A DNA stretch of 64,000 nt from JASHPR01 sp963844655. Lineage in GTDB: Bacteria; Actinomycetota; Actinomycetes; Streptosporangiales; Streptosporangiaceae. The first letter of the stretch is position 1. Every line of letters begins with the position of its first letter. Below are positions 37,232-47,342 of this stretch, in pieces. The DNA is taken from contig CAWJPA010000004.1 of the NCBI GenBank assembly GCA_963844655.1, positions 248,001 through 312,000 of the forward strand, written 5' to 3'. The notes under the pieces are model-generated. The model worked only from the letters and a program-made list of their open reading frames with translations, did not search any database and was not told the origin of the DNA. Made by a program: the position numbers and the translations under genes.

Positions 37232-38311
37232 TTCCTGCTGCCAAGCCCCTCATCGGCGATGAGGAGTGTGCTGCAGTCGACAGGGTTCTTCGAAGCGGAA
37301 TGATCGCTGGAGGCCCCGAGGTTAAGGCCTTCGAGCAGGAGTTCAGCACTCAGTTGGTCAGCGATAGGAGATGTGTCGCCGTCAACTCTGGCACGGCCGG
37401 CTTGCACCTCGGCCTGCTCGCCGCCGACGTCGGGCCGGGTGACGAGGTGATCATCCCATCCTTCACCTTCGCAGCGACGGCCAACTCGGTCGCGCTCACC
37501 GGGGCCACCCCGGTGTTCGCCGACATTGAGCCGAACTACTTCTGCCTCGACGCCGACGCTGTCGACGCAGCGGTGACCGAGCACACTAAAGGCATCATGC
37601 CGGTTCATTTGTATGGGCATCCAGCGGACATGACCCGGCTTGGCGCGGTGGCGGAACGTTACGGACTAACCATCTATGAAGACGCAGCCCAGGCACACGG
37701 CGCCGCGTGGCAGGGCCGACCGGTTGGCACCTTCGGTGTCTTCGCGATGTTCAGCCTTTATCCGACCAAGAACATGACATCCGGCGAGGGCGGCATGGTT
37801 TCATGCACGAACGCTGAGATTGCCAGCAAGATCCGGCTTTTGCGCAACCAGGGCATGGAGCGCAGATACGAAAACGAAATGGTCGGATTCAACGCGCGAA
37901 TGACCGACCTTCACGCTGCCAGTCGGCAGGGCGCAGCTCGCGAAGCTGCCTGGCTGGACACTGCGGCGCCAACAGAACGCCAAATTTCTCGACGTCAACC
38001 TCGCCGGGGTGGTCGTCCCGCCGGTGGCTGATGGCGCCGTCCATGTGTACCACCAATACACAATCAGGGTCCCAGACGACCGGGACGGGTTCGCCAGGGC
38101 GCTGGCCTCCGAGCATAACATCGCCACCGGAGTATATTATCCCATTCCAAGCCATCGACTGCCATCGTTTGGATTAACGCTAGACCTCCCCGAGACCGAA
38201 CGCGCGTCCCGAGAGGCGTTGTCCCTGCCGGTTCACCCTGCACTATCAGAAGGTGACCTCGCGGCGATCGCGGAAGCCGTCAACTTGGTTGCTCGGGCCG
38301 GCGGAGGCTGA
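37228..38311 (+). pseudogene. DegT/DnrJ/EryC1 sugar aminotransferase (WbpE-like), frameshifted
   Basis: ATG 37228 has GAGGAG upstream. The first 230 residues are standard for PLP-dependent sugar aminotransferases: PLIGDEECAAVDRVLRSGMI, VNSGTAGLHLGLLA, DEVIIPSFTFAATANSV, EDAAQAHGA, and the PLP lysine in SLYPTKNMTSGEGG (about K179). Near 37930-37990 the frame shifts. The C-terminus then continues as VVPPVADGAVHVYHQYTIRV and TGVYYPIPSHRLPSF. It is placed directly after the acetyltransferase, as in Wbp/Wlb pathways making 3-amino sugars. Confidence 0.82.
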
Positions 38312-38761
38312 CCAGCAGCGGGCCTTCCATGTTCTGCACATTGAGCAAATTTGATTTTGACCTGGGCGATTCGGAGCTTCAGGTCATTTCGCCTTATACA
38401 GTCTTCTGAACGAATGCCGACACTCCTCGGGCTTTTGATTAACCATCGAAAGCCCAATCAATTATTGGAGTGTCCGCTACGATACTCGCAATGAGGCAAC
38501 TGGTACAGCCTTTGGGCGGGAAGCGTCCGATAACACGGATCTTCGTCGGGCGCACGCTGGCATTCGTCAGGGTCGTGCCTAGGCGGTCAAAAGGTGATTG
38601 CGACTGTCGCGGACCGAATGCCCCCAAGGCGTTTCGGATAGTTGCATACGTCCTCGTTCACGAATTCCAAGGCTCCTTAGTCGCAGCCCAACTACGGCGC
38701 TAGCGACCGTGCAGAATCCTGTGGTAATTGAGCCTACATCAGTACGCGAAAGGACATACAG
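38312..38761. other. Gene-free stretch, AT-rich for this genome
   Basis: No gene is recognised in 450 bases. The base composition is clearly more AT-rich than the flanking chromosome, and the short open frames have no family resemblance. It ends in the promoter of the following glycosyltransferase, which has AAAGGA about 7 bases before its ATG. Confidence 0.5.
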
Positions 38762-40018
38762 ATGAAGATCTGGATTTTTAATCATTACGCGTCGCCCCCG
38801 GACCGGCCCGCGGGTACACGACATTATGAGTTCGGTCGGGTCCTAGCCAGCCAAGGGCACGACATCACGATTTTCGCGAGCAGCTTCTGCCATTTCAGCA
38901 GACGAGAAGAGCGAGTAAGTCCGGGTGAGCGGCTTCGGGTCCAGCTCATCGACGGTGTTCGTTTTGTCTGGGTACGCACTCCACCATATTCCGGCAACGA
39001 CCTGCATCGGGTGCGGAACATGATAAGTTATGCGAAGGGAGTTATGTTGGCTCAACGCCGATTTCAAAGACCCGACGTCATCGTCGGCTCATCGGTGCAT
39101 TTAGCCGCAGTTGGCGCAGCGTTCCTGACCGGTCAGATTCGCCGAGCGTCCTTTGTGTTCGAAGTGCGGGACCTATGGCCGCGGACACTAATCGACATGG
39201 GGGCGCTACAGGAGAGGAGTCTGATCGCGAGGCTTCTCACCCGGTTGGAGCGATTCCTCTACCGTCGGGCTCGCATGGTCATTACCCTTCTGCCGAAGGC
39301 GGCGCAGTATATCGAGGAGCACGGAATACCTAGCGATAAGGTAGCATACATCCCGAATGGGATCGCCGACTACGACCCGAGCGTCCATCCCGTCGGCTCA
39401 GATGCATTAGCCCTGATGTCCTGGATACAGGAGCGACGCCAGGCTGATTGCCTGATAGCAGGCTATGTTGGATCGCACGGCCGTGCTAACGGCATCGACC
39501 TGTTAGTAGAAGCCGCGCGTGAGCTGCACAGACGCGCCGCAGAGGGAGCACTGAGGATTGCCTTCGTCTTCATCGGAGATGGACCAGAGAAGGAGCGATG
39601 TGAACAGCTGGCACGCGACTACGATCTCACCGATGTCATATTTTGGCCGCCCGTGCCGAAGGTTGACGTTCCAGCGATTCTTGAAGCGTTTGACGTGATG
39701 CTCTTTTGTCTGCGTGATATCCCCGTCTTCAAATACGGTCTCAGCAGCAACAAGTTGTTCGACTATCTCGCCAGTGGGCGCCCAATCTTGGCGGCATGCG
39801 CAGTACCGGACAACCCGGTCAGCGCATCCGGCGGCGGTATCTGTGTGTCGCCCGAGTCACCCGGCGGCGTCTGTGATGCGCTCCTTCAACTAGCCGCGCT
39901 TGGTCATGAAGGTCGTCAGGCTATGGGTGAACGCGGCGCGGCGTGGGTCTATCGGAATCATGGCGCCACCCAACTGGCCGGACGCTTCCTCACCGCGCTC
40001 ACGGATGCAGTGCGATGA
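38762..40018 (+). CDS. WbuB-like GT4 glycosyltransferase
   Basis: A 418-residue intact GT-B enzyme. The start MKIWIFNHYASPPDRPAGTR is the WbuB-type N-terminus. EVRDLWPRTLIDMGAL and VITLLPKAAQYIEEHG lie in the acceptor half. AYIPNGIADYD, GYVGSHGRANGIDLLVEAA, FVFIGDGPEKERC and GLSSNKLFDYLASGRPILAA form the donor half. Homologues transfer FucNAc or diacetamido sugars in repeat-unit assembly. Codon use is less GC-biased than elsewhere in the window (for example TTTTTAATC and GAGTTCGGT runs), consistent with acquired DNA. Its stop overlaps the next start by ATGA. Confidence 0.9.
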   Translation: MKIWIFNHYASPPDRPAGTRHYEFGRVLASQGHDITIFASSFCHFSRREERVSPGERLRVQLIDGVRFVWVRTPPYSGNDLHRVRNMISYAKGVMLAQRRFQRPDVIVGSSVHLAAVGAAFLTGQIRRASFVFEVRDLWPRTLIDMGALQERSLIARLLTRLERFLYRRARMVITLLPKAAQYIEEHGIPSDKVAYIPNGIADYDPSVHPVGSDALALMSWIQERRQADCLIAGYVGSHGRANGIDLLVEAARELHRRAAEGALRIAFVFIGDGPEKERCEQLARDYDLTDVIFWPPVPKVDVPAILEAFDVMLFCLRDIPVFKYGLSSNKLFDYLASGRPILAACAVPDNPVSASGGGICVSPESPGGVCDALLQLAALGHEGRQAMGERGAAWVYRNHGATQLAGRFLTALTDAVR

Positions 40019-40656
40019 CGTTGTACATCGCAGGCGCTGGGGGGTTCGGGCGCGAGACGCTCGATGCGCTCCGGGCCACAACTTCAATCGGGGCGGACGC
40101 CATTGCATTCCTCGATGACCACCCGCCAGCTGCAGAGATCTGCGGGATCCCGGTGTGCCGCCCCGACCAGGCCGGGGCAGGTACGTTCCTGGTTGCGATC
40201 GCGAATCCCGACGCACGTCGCCGGATGGCCAGGGCATTGCTCGCCCGCGGACTGGCATCCGCTCAGGTCATCCATCCGCAGGCCGTAGTCTCGCCAAATG
40301 CAGTCATCGGGCCAGGATGCGTGATCCTGGCCAATGCATTCATATCGACCGAGGTAGAACTTGGCGAGCATGTCCACATCAATTACAACGCGACTATCGG
40401 GCATGACGCGGTACTGGGCGACTTTGTGACAGTGCTGCCGGGCGCTAACGTAGCCGGCGCGGTGACCCTTAGCCCCGATGTCACTATCGGCTCGAACGCT
40501 TGCGTCCTGCAGGGTCTACACCTTGGACCAGGCGGGACAGTCGGTGCGGGTGCCGTAGTCACCAAGGACCAGCCGCCAGGCGTCGTCGTGGTCGGCGTGC
40601 CAGCACATCCGCTGCTCAACCGGACAACTCAGCCGCCGCCACAGTCCTGTCGATGA
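40015..40656 (+). CDS. PglD/NeuD-type sugar O/N-acyltransferase
   Basis: A 213-residue enzyme. The N-terminal small Rossmann-like domain (LYIAGAGGFGRETLDAL) binds the UDP-sugar. The C-terminal left-handed beta-helix has hexapeptide repeats (VVSPNAVIGPGCVILANAFI, HINYNATIGHDAVLGDFVTV) that bind acetyl-CoA. The catalytic-type His is in TIGHDAVLGD (about H137). PglD acetylates UDP-4-amino-bacillosamine; NeuD members act on sialic acids. With a PglF-like dehydratase, a second DegT aminotransferase and a PglC-like transferase nearby, the PglD role is favoured. ATG 40015 is coupled to the previous gene. Its end overlaps the convergent dehydrogenase by 41 bases. Confidence 0.85.
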   Translation: MTLYIAGAGGFGRETLDALRATTSIGADAIAFLDDHPPAAEICGIPVCRPDQAGAGTFLVAIANPDARRRMARALLARGLASAQVIHPQAVVSPNAVIGPGCVILANAFISTEVELGEHVHINYNATIGHDAVLGDFVTVLPGANVAGAVTLSPDVTIGSNACVLQGLHLGPGGTVGAGAVVTKDQPPGVVVVGVPAHPLLNRTTQPPPQSCR

Positions 40657-42005
40657 CCTGGTCGCCTCCGTGGGCCGGAGGCAGACACGGCGGCGAGGCG
40701 TGCTCAATGCCGACGCCGAGGACTTGCCTCGAGACCGCAGTCCAGAGGCTGCCATCTGTGATTGCGCGGCCATCCACTAGTGCCCGGGCGCCGGGCAGAT
40801 CCGCAGGTGTGAGGAGTTTGTATTCCTCATGATCGGTATGCACAATCGCGGCGTCAGTTGGCTCGCCCAGGTGATAGGGATCGAGACCGAGCCCACGAAG
40901 CTCGGCATCGGTGTACAGGGGATCGTGCACGACCGAGGCTGCACCACGCGACGCCAGCTCGCGCACTATCGGGAAGACGCCGGAGAACGCCGTTTCCTTG
41001 ACTCCGCTCCGATAAGCTGCGCCGAGCACAGCCACGCGCAGGTCTGATAGGCCCCCGGTCATCTCGGCTAGCAACTGCACCCCCAGAGCCGGGACGGCGT
41101 CATTGATCTGCCTGGCCGCGGCCGGAAGCCGCGCCCGCGGGGTCGCCAGCCAGATAGAGCCTCGGATACACGGGGATGCAATGCCCACCCACACAGATCC
41201 CCGGCCGGTGGAGATGACTGAAGGGCTGGCTGTTGGCCGCCTCAATCACCTGGTAGATGTCGATCCCAGTAGCCGTAGCGAAGCTTGCGAACTCGTTGGA
41301 AAGCGCGATATTGACGTCGCGATAAGTAGTCTCTGCCAGTTTGGTCAGTTCGGTCGCCTCTGGACTGCCGAGATTCCAAACCCCATTGGGGCGAGGAAGA
41401 TCCGGACGATCGTCGAAATCCAGGATGGAACCGTAGAAGGCGTCTGCCCTGCTCGCCACTGCGCACGTCGACTCCGCCAACCAGTTTCGGATATCTGCCG
41501 AAGATCAGCAAAAGATCCGTCCGCTGGATACCCGCTCCGGACTATGGCACAGCGATGAAGTCGTCCCCCAAGCGCAGGCCCGAGCCGAGAGCCAGAGCCG
41601 GTGCCAGCCGGCGCCGGGTGGTGTGCACGGGCAGCGTGGTCTCATAAATGACCAGGCTGCCAGCCTGAAGCCCGGCCGCGACCGAGGCAGTGGCCGCGTC
41701 AACTGCTGAAAAGTCGGGCTCGCCCGACGCATTGGTCACTAGCGGCACCACGATAATCATGACCTTGCTGCGTCGCGACCGCCTCTGCTGGTGTTGGTCG
41801 TAGCGGTGAGCAGACCGCTTCGGACCGCACTCACCAAGCCGCTCGTCAAGTCCAGGTTCGCCAGGAAATGGCGCGCGGCCTCTTGAGACCAAGACGTACG
41901 ACGTCTGGGCTGACGTCCGCACCCTGCACACGGAATACCCTTTCCAGCCATCTGAACAGCGAGCGGCAGGCCTATCTTGCCGAGTCCGACGACAGTTACC
42001 GTCAC
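40616..42005 (-). pseudogene. UDP-sugar 6-dehydrogenase (WbpA/WecC type), multiple frameshifts
   Basis: GTG 42005 has GGGAGG about 10 bases upstream and opens TVTVVGLGKIGLPLAVQMA, the NAD-binding glycine motif. The product then breaks into several frames (shifts near 41900, 41760, 41560-41480 and 41250-41120). The pieces are IIVVPLVTNASGEPDFSAVD, SLVIYETTLPVHTTRRRLAP, LAETTYRDVNIALSNEFASF, the catalytic-Cys motif GICVGGHCIPVYP, and the C-terminal VAVLGAAYRSGVKETAFSGV. This is the order of a 4-electron UDP-HexNAc dehydrogenase that makes UDP-HexNAc uronic acid. At least four indels are present. Confidence 0.78.
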
Positions 42006-42065
42006 CGTTCATCGCGCCTCCCAGTGGCCAGCGACTAGTTCGGTGCTTCGCCAGATGAGACATGC

Positions 42066-43065
42066 TCACATCGTGAGCTCCAGTGTGATGGCGTGCGACT
42101 CCCTCGACGCCGCCAGAACAGCGTCGGCTACCTCAAGCGTGTCGACGCCCTGCCGTAGGGTCACGATATCTGCAGGCTTTTGCAGGACAGCGTCACGGAA
42201 GTTCTCAAGCTCCGCGCTCAGTGCTTCACGCTTGACCATCGCATAACGGATCAGATCGCCTTCAGATGCGCCATGGAACAGAGGGCTAGTCCGGACCGTC
42301 CGTCGTGACAGAACCGTTGCGGTGAAACCACAGTTCGGTCGCGAGCGTGCTGGCGATCATGCAACCACGTTCGCCAGTCACCGTGACGACTCGTTCTTTC
42401 ATGGAGGACAACCAGTTGACAAGATGGTTGGTAATGGTGCCGTCACACAGTACGTCCACTGATCGCGACCAGATCTTCGTGCGGCCGGCCACTGGGCCGT
42501 GCGGTAAAGGCGGCCAGCTTACGGTAGGAGGACCGGTCACCCACTGAGTAAGGTCAATATCGTGCGTAGCGAGATCCATCACCACGCCAACATCCCGAAT
42601 CCGCTGCGGGAATGGCCCCTGACGGCGTGTGGTGATCTGAAACACTGACCCAAGCTCGCCTTGGGCGAGCCGCGCCCGAAGTGCACTAACCGCGGGATTA
42701 TATCTCTCGATATGCCCTACGCAGCCGACTAGGCCTCGCTCATCGAATGCCTTGGCCAGCAGCCGGCCACTTTCAGGATCAGGGGCTAGCGGCTTCTCGA
42801 TAAAGTGTGTGCACCCCCGCCTCAGCGAGCCGAAGGCCAATATCAGTGTGAGTGAGCGTGGGCGAGGCAACCACACACATGTCAATGCCGAGGTCTATCA
42901 ACTCATCCAAGTCAGCCGTTACCTGGATCGAACGGGCCGCATTCCGGCTACGCGGCTCTGGATCAGTAGCGCCCACCAACTCTACGCCGGGAAGGTCACC
43001 AGAACCCTGACATGATGGCGGCCCATCATGCCTAGGCCGACCACGCCTGCCCTCAGCGGGCTCAT
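42066..43065 (-). pseudogene. Gfo/Idh/MocA sugar oxidoreductase (WbpB/WlbA-like), frameshifted
   Basis: ATG 43065 begins SPLRAGVVGLGMMGRHHVRV, the NAD(P)-binding motif. It is interrupted at about 42985, then VELVGATDPEPRSRNAARSI and IDMCVVASPTLTHTDIGL. Another shift near 42820 gives THFIEKPLAPDPESGRLLA with the E-K-P signature, VGHIERYNPAVSALRARL and MDLATHDIDLTQWVTG. A further shift at about 42290 leads to the C-terminus (LENFRDAVLQKPADIVTLRQ). WbpB/WlbA oxidise C3 of UDP-GlcNAcA before amination. It is coupled to the upstream aminotransferase gene by ATGA. Confidence 0.78.
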
Positions 43066-44201
43066 CGGCTTGCCTGTTTTGCGATCAGGCCCGAATTGAC
43101 CTCGACAAGTATATCCGATGGCATTCCTCTATCGTCTCGGCGATTTCGGCGAGCTCGTCCGGCTGAGCCGGGAATGCATAGGTATCGAAAGCATCTTTCC
43201 AGCAAGAGCCTCCGTAATAGGTAGGCGCTGCCGCCCGGCAAAAATAGGCTGAAGATGAGCAGGGGGAAAGTAGATACGCGCTTCGATGCCAGCTTAGCAG
43301 CAAATAGTCGAGCACAGCATCCCGATCCCCGTCCACTAGACATGTGTAGAGCATGTGCGTCGAGCTGGCATGCGACAGCTGGAATGGGGGAATGATCCCA
43401 TCGATTTTCTCCAGTCTTCGACTCATCCAGTTGAGCATTGGCGCGTTTACGCAAGAGGATCCCGTCCAGTTTGCGAAGTTGCACGCGGCCGATGGCAGCT
43501 TGCATTTCCGTAAGCCGCCAGTTGTAGCCGAGTAGCACATGCTCGTAGGGACTCCACTGCCCATGATTGCGTAGCAGACGCAGCGCATGGCCGGTATCAG
43601 CATCGTCCGTGAGGACGATTCCGCCTTCGCCCATCGTGATATTCTTGGTCGGAGTGAAGCTAAACATTGCCGACTTGCCGAATGTTCCGACAGGGACCCC
43701 GCGGAACACGGCACCCGCTGCTTCCGCAGCATCCTCCAAGAGGAGCAGACCGAAATCGGCGCAGGTCTTAGCCAGCTTGTCGAGTTCTCCGGGCTGGCCG
43801 GCGTAGTGCACTGTCATGACTGCCTTGGTCCTGCTGGTGACGACTCTGGCTACTTCGGCGGGATCGAGGTTGAACGACCGTGGATCGATGTCGGCAAAGA
43901 CAGGGGTGGCGCCCACATGACGGACGGAGGTCGCAGTCGAGATGAAGGTCATCGATGGGACGATCACCTCGTCCCCTGGACCCAAGCCTTCTGCGAGCAG
44001 CATCGCCGCTAGCGCGACGGTCCCGTTCGCGAACGTCACCCCATGAGCAGCGAGATGCCTGTCCGCGAATTCACGCTCGAAGGCCGCGTTTTGCGGGCCA
44101 TTAGTGAGTATGCCACTGGTGAGGACTTCCGAACAGCCTCGATCTCCTCTTCGCCCATGTCTGGCTTCGCCAGCCGAATGCGGAAGTTCAGTCTTAGTCA
44201 A
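43062..44201 (-). pseudogene. DegT/DnrJ/EryC1 sugar aminotransferase, second copy, frameshifted
   Basis: The middle part is well preserved: SGILTNGPQNAAFEREFADR, DEVIVPSMTFISTATSVRHV, LLLLEDAAEAAGAVFRGVPV, and the PLP lysine in SFTPTKNITMGEGG. The N-terminus (MGEEEIEAV) lies in another frame before about 44130. The C-terminus is also broken: after about 43450 the recognisable blocks (PPFQLSHASSTHMLYTCLVD, DAFDTYAFPAQPDELAEIAE) are in a different frame. At least three indels are needed. Homologues include PglE and WbpE. The exact start is uncertain. Confidence 0.75.
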
Positions 44202-44236
44202 TTCACGTCACCTTTACTCGAATTCGCGCAATGGGG

Positions 44237-45019
44237 TCATGATGGGGATGGCCTGACACGCCATCGCCAGTCAGAATCGACTCCGGCCGTACGGCGAGCA
44301 TCTTTAAGATCGAGCCGAAAACTTTGATTTTCGACGTACCGCAGATCCCACTCGATACGTTCCGCCCAAGTCATCTGATTGCGGCCGTTAACTTGCGCTA
44401 GGCCGGTAAAGCCGGGTTGGACGCGGAGACGACCGAGTTGTCGCGAGTCGTATCGCTGAACCTGGTACGGGAGCGTCGGCCGCGGCCCGACAATGCTCAT
44501 ATCACCGCGCAGTACATTGATCAGTTGAGGAAGCTCGTCCATAGAGATCCTGCGCAGGATTCGACCAATACGCGTAATATCCTGTGCCTAGGGAAAGCAT
44601 CGTCGCGCCGTAGCCACGCTCATTGTCCGTAGTTTGAGCAGGACAAACGGCTTGCCGTCACGCCCTGTGCGATCTTGCCGAAAGAGCACAGGCGAGCCAT
44701 CGTCAAGCAGAATGGCTATTGCGCTGACGAATCCGATCATCAGTGCCGGGGCAGCGACCAAGGCCAGAATGACCAGATCGAGCAGGCGCTTCCCTGCGTA
44801 TCGCCAACGTGTCGGCTCATGCTGCCAAGCTTCGCATAAGCGTTCCTGTAACGGAATCTCACGGGCAGCGGGGATAATGCGCCATTTGATCTGGCTTCGA
44901 TTCCTAAAGCCGGATTGTGTTCATTTGCGGCATCTAAGGTTGCTGAGCTCGCCACATCTCTGGTCGGTCGTCGATTCGCCAGGTTTGACGAGTTCGCGCG
45001 AACTCTGGGCTTCATGCAT
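44237..45019 (-). pseudogene. PglC/WcaJ-type phosphoglycosyl transferase, frameshifted
   Basis: Two pieces of a bacterial sugar transferase. Upstream, in one frame: RLLDLVILALVAAPALMIGF (re-entrant membrane helix), then SPVLFRQDRTGRDGKPFVLL and KLRTM. After shifts at about 44620-44560: SMDELPQLINVLRGDMSIVG, PRPTLPYQVQRY and GFTGLAQVNGR, the classic C-terminal motifs. The short N-terminal part without four membrane helices resembles the PglC type. It would load the first sugar-1-phosphate on undecaprenyl phosphate. ATG 45019 is a candidate start after GGGGGG, but the N-terminus is poorly defined. Confidence 0.72.
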
Positions 45020-45912
45020 CTTCGCCCCCCAGGTTTATATCGAGATCGTTCTCGTGATCCTGGCTACGTGCGGCGATGGTGGCGACTAATACAGGGCCGA
45101 CTACGAGCGATATATGCGGAAAGGCTCAACGTAGGGAGGTCGCTCGCCCACGCCGACTGATGCTAGCAATCTATTGAGCGTACGTAGCGCTGATCTAGTC
45201 GACTTTCGCTGTGATCCGGATCAAGCAATAGGTCGCTTACAGCATACTCATGGTCAGGGTTAGACCCACCACGATGGCGGCGCGAGGAAGTCCGAATGAG
45301 CGCTGAGGTGCTGAACGAGTAATTGGGCTTGGACGTCCGCGGCTCCCAGCCCACGGCGGAGCAGGCGGTAAAGTAACGAACTCGGTCCGCTGCGATCGAT
45401 CGGGCCGCAGCCGACCGATGGCGATCGCATCCAGAATGCTCGGGGCACGACTGGTGATACTAGCTCTGTGATCACTAAGCGTGGTCAGATGACTACATGT
45501 TTTGAGATCGCACGCAGCCTGGCTGTGATCACTGCTGGTGACGAACGCGGACGGGAGAGTCGAAACAGCGCCGCCTGTCTCTGTTACATGGGGTTACAGG
45601 AGAGCAAGCGCGAGCTAGTGGATCTCAGTGGTACCAACCTCGTTGCTGTCAGCCGACCATAACCATCGATGAGTCCGATGCCAACCCCGCCGGAGTCTCG
45701 CCAGACGGACAAGGACTCATAGTTCGATCTGATTAACTGACAAGTTGGATGTACATTCGCATCGGATTGCATCTCCGACCGCTTCCCGAGGAGCTAAATT
45801 TCAGAAGGCTCGTCAGGCCGTTGCAGTTACCATCGCCTTGGGCGTCAAACAAGCATGCCATCAATGCGACTTTACGCTTGGAACTGCCCGATTCGACTCG
45901 CAAGAGGGCGAA
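45020..45912. other. About 900 bases without recognisable gene
   Basis: Many short frames on both strands, none with convincing codon bias, ribosome binding site or family resemblance. Base composition is closer to balanced than in the chromosome around the island. It may be promoter plus decayed remnants. No terminal inverted repeats or transposase motifs were seen. Confidence 0.5.
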
Positions 45913-47012
45913 ATGTTACAGAAAGCTGATGCTCGTCACATCGTCATCGTCGTGGGAACACGGCCGGAGATAGTCAAGCTCGCTCCCGTCATACATATTC
46001 TGGGAACAAACGCCAGGCTAATTCACACCGGCCAGCATTCCGATGACGAGCTTTCCGGTGCGTTCCTGACAGGAGCCCGCCTACCCAGCCTGAATTCCTG
46101 TCCGGGATCTGCGGCGCTCCGCGTCACGTGCAGTTCGGCCGGATGATCGAGCAGCTCGGCGACATGTTCTGCGCGGACCCGCCAGCCGCCGTCATCGTCC
46201 AAGGCGATACCAACACTGTGTCGGCGGCAGCGCAGGCGGCCAGTTATGCCGGTGTTCCCGTTATCCACGTCGAGGCCGGCCTGCGCTCCTTTGACCGGGA
46301 CATGCCTGAGGAGATCAACAGGTGCGTCACCGGCGTGCTGGCCGACGTGCACTGCGCTCCCACGGCCAGAGCCGCGGCCAACCTGACCGCCGAGGGCGTC
46401 CCGGCAGAGAAGATCGAGGTCACAGGCAACACGATCGTCGAGGCCACGCTCGCCATGCTGCCGGACGACCGAGCCGCGCGAGCGATCGTCAGCGACGTGG
46501 GCGCCGATCCGGACGAGTACGTCCTGGCCACGATTCATCGCCCGGAGAACACTGACGACCCGACGCGGCTCAGGGCCATCCTCGACGAGCTGAGCAAGCT
46601 CGGCCTGCCGGTACTTCTGCCGCTGCACCCCCGAACCCGGCTCGCTGCGCAACGCCACGGCCTCACCGCGGCTCTGGACCGGCTTCGGCCTATCCCTCCG
46701 GCTGATCACAGGACGTTCCTCAGCCTGGCCCGGCATGCGCGCCTGCTGGTCTCCGATTCCGGCGGCGTTCAGGAGGAGTGCACGGTGCTCAAGCGGCCGC
46801 TCATCGTGGTCAGGAACTCAACCGAACGGCCAGAGTCCATCGACGCAGGATTCGCTCACCTGGTCCAGCCAGGGCATGCCATTGGCGACCTCGGCAGGAA
46901 ATTAATCAATGACAGTGGGCTCTCTGAGCGGCTGGCGGCCATTCCCTGTCCGTTCGGGGACGGGAAAGCAAGCGAGCGGATCGCCCGATGTGTACGACGT
47001 TTCCTCTCTTGA
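45913..47012 (+). pseudogene. WecB/WbpI-type UDP-sugar 2-epimerase, frameshifted (copy 2)
   Basis: ATG 45913 starts a protein with HIVIVVGTRPEIVKLAPVIH and RLIHTGQHSDDELS. At about 46080-46095 the frame shifts. From 46110 to the stop the rest is intact: VIVQGDTNTVSAAAQAASYA, IHVEAGLRSFDRDMPEEINR, EYVLATIHRPENTDDPTRLR and ARLLVSDSGGVQEECTVLKR. About 365 residues in total, normal length. The long intact 3-prime part has the GC-rich codon bias of the chromosome, unlike the preceding 900 bases. It could be the WbpI-type enzyme of the diacetamido-uronate route. Confidence 0.83.
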
Positions 47013-47342
47013 GGGCTCATACGGCTCATGCGGCAAGTAACCTTTAGCAACATCGTGACTACTAAGCGTTACACAATGCGGTAGGGTCGCGGGGTGTCGA
47101 GCCAAACGGCATCGGGGGCCGGCGAGGGATCGCATGCCTGGCCAGAACTCTCGCTGCTCGACGCGCGGCCACATACCTGCCGCCTGATCACGCCGCGTAC
47201 ATGGCTGGGCGGCGTGTGCAGCCCGTGGCTTCCAGCGGATCCCCATTGCGCCGTATTGACGGGCCGGGTCAGCGCCGCTGGTGCACTTACAACCTGCTAA
47301 CGCCGGGCCCTCAGTGAACCCGGCAGTACTTGGGGGGACTGC
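47013..47342. other. Intergenic region before the bi-domain oxidoreductase
   Basis: No supported gene in 330 bases. It marks the right edge of the lower-GC polysaccharide island. Immediately upstream of the next gene GGGGGGA lies about 6 bases before the GTG/ATG start region. Confidence 0.45.

Noticed and set aside
38470..38703. 77-residue frame in the AT-rich gap
   Set aside because: No family resemblance or ribosome binding site; looks like random open frame.
45163..45475. Minus-strand frames in the 900-base gap
   Set aside because: Short, conflicting frames with no recognisable motif; perhaps a decayed gene but not supportable.
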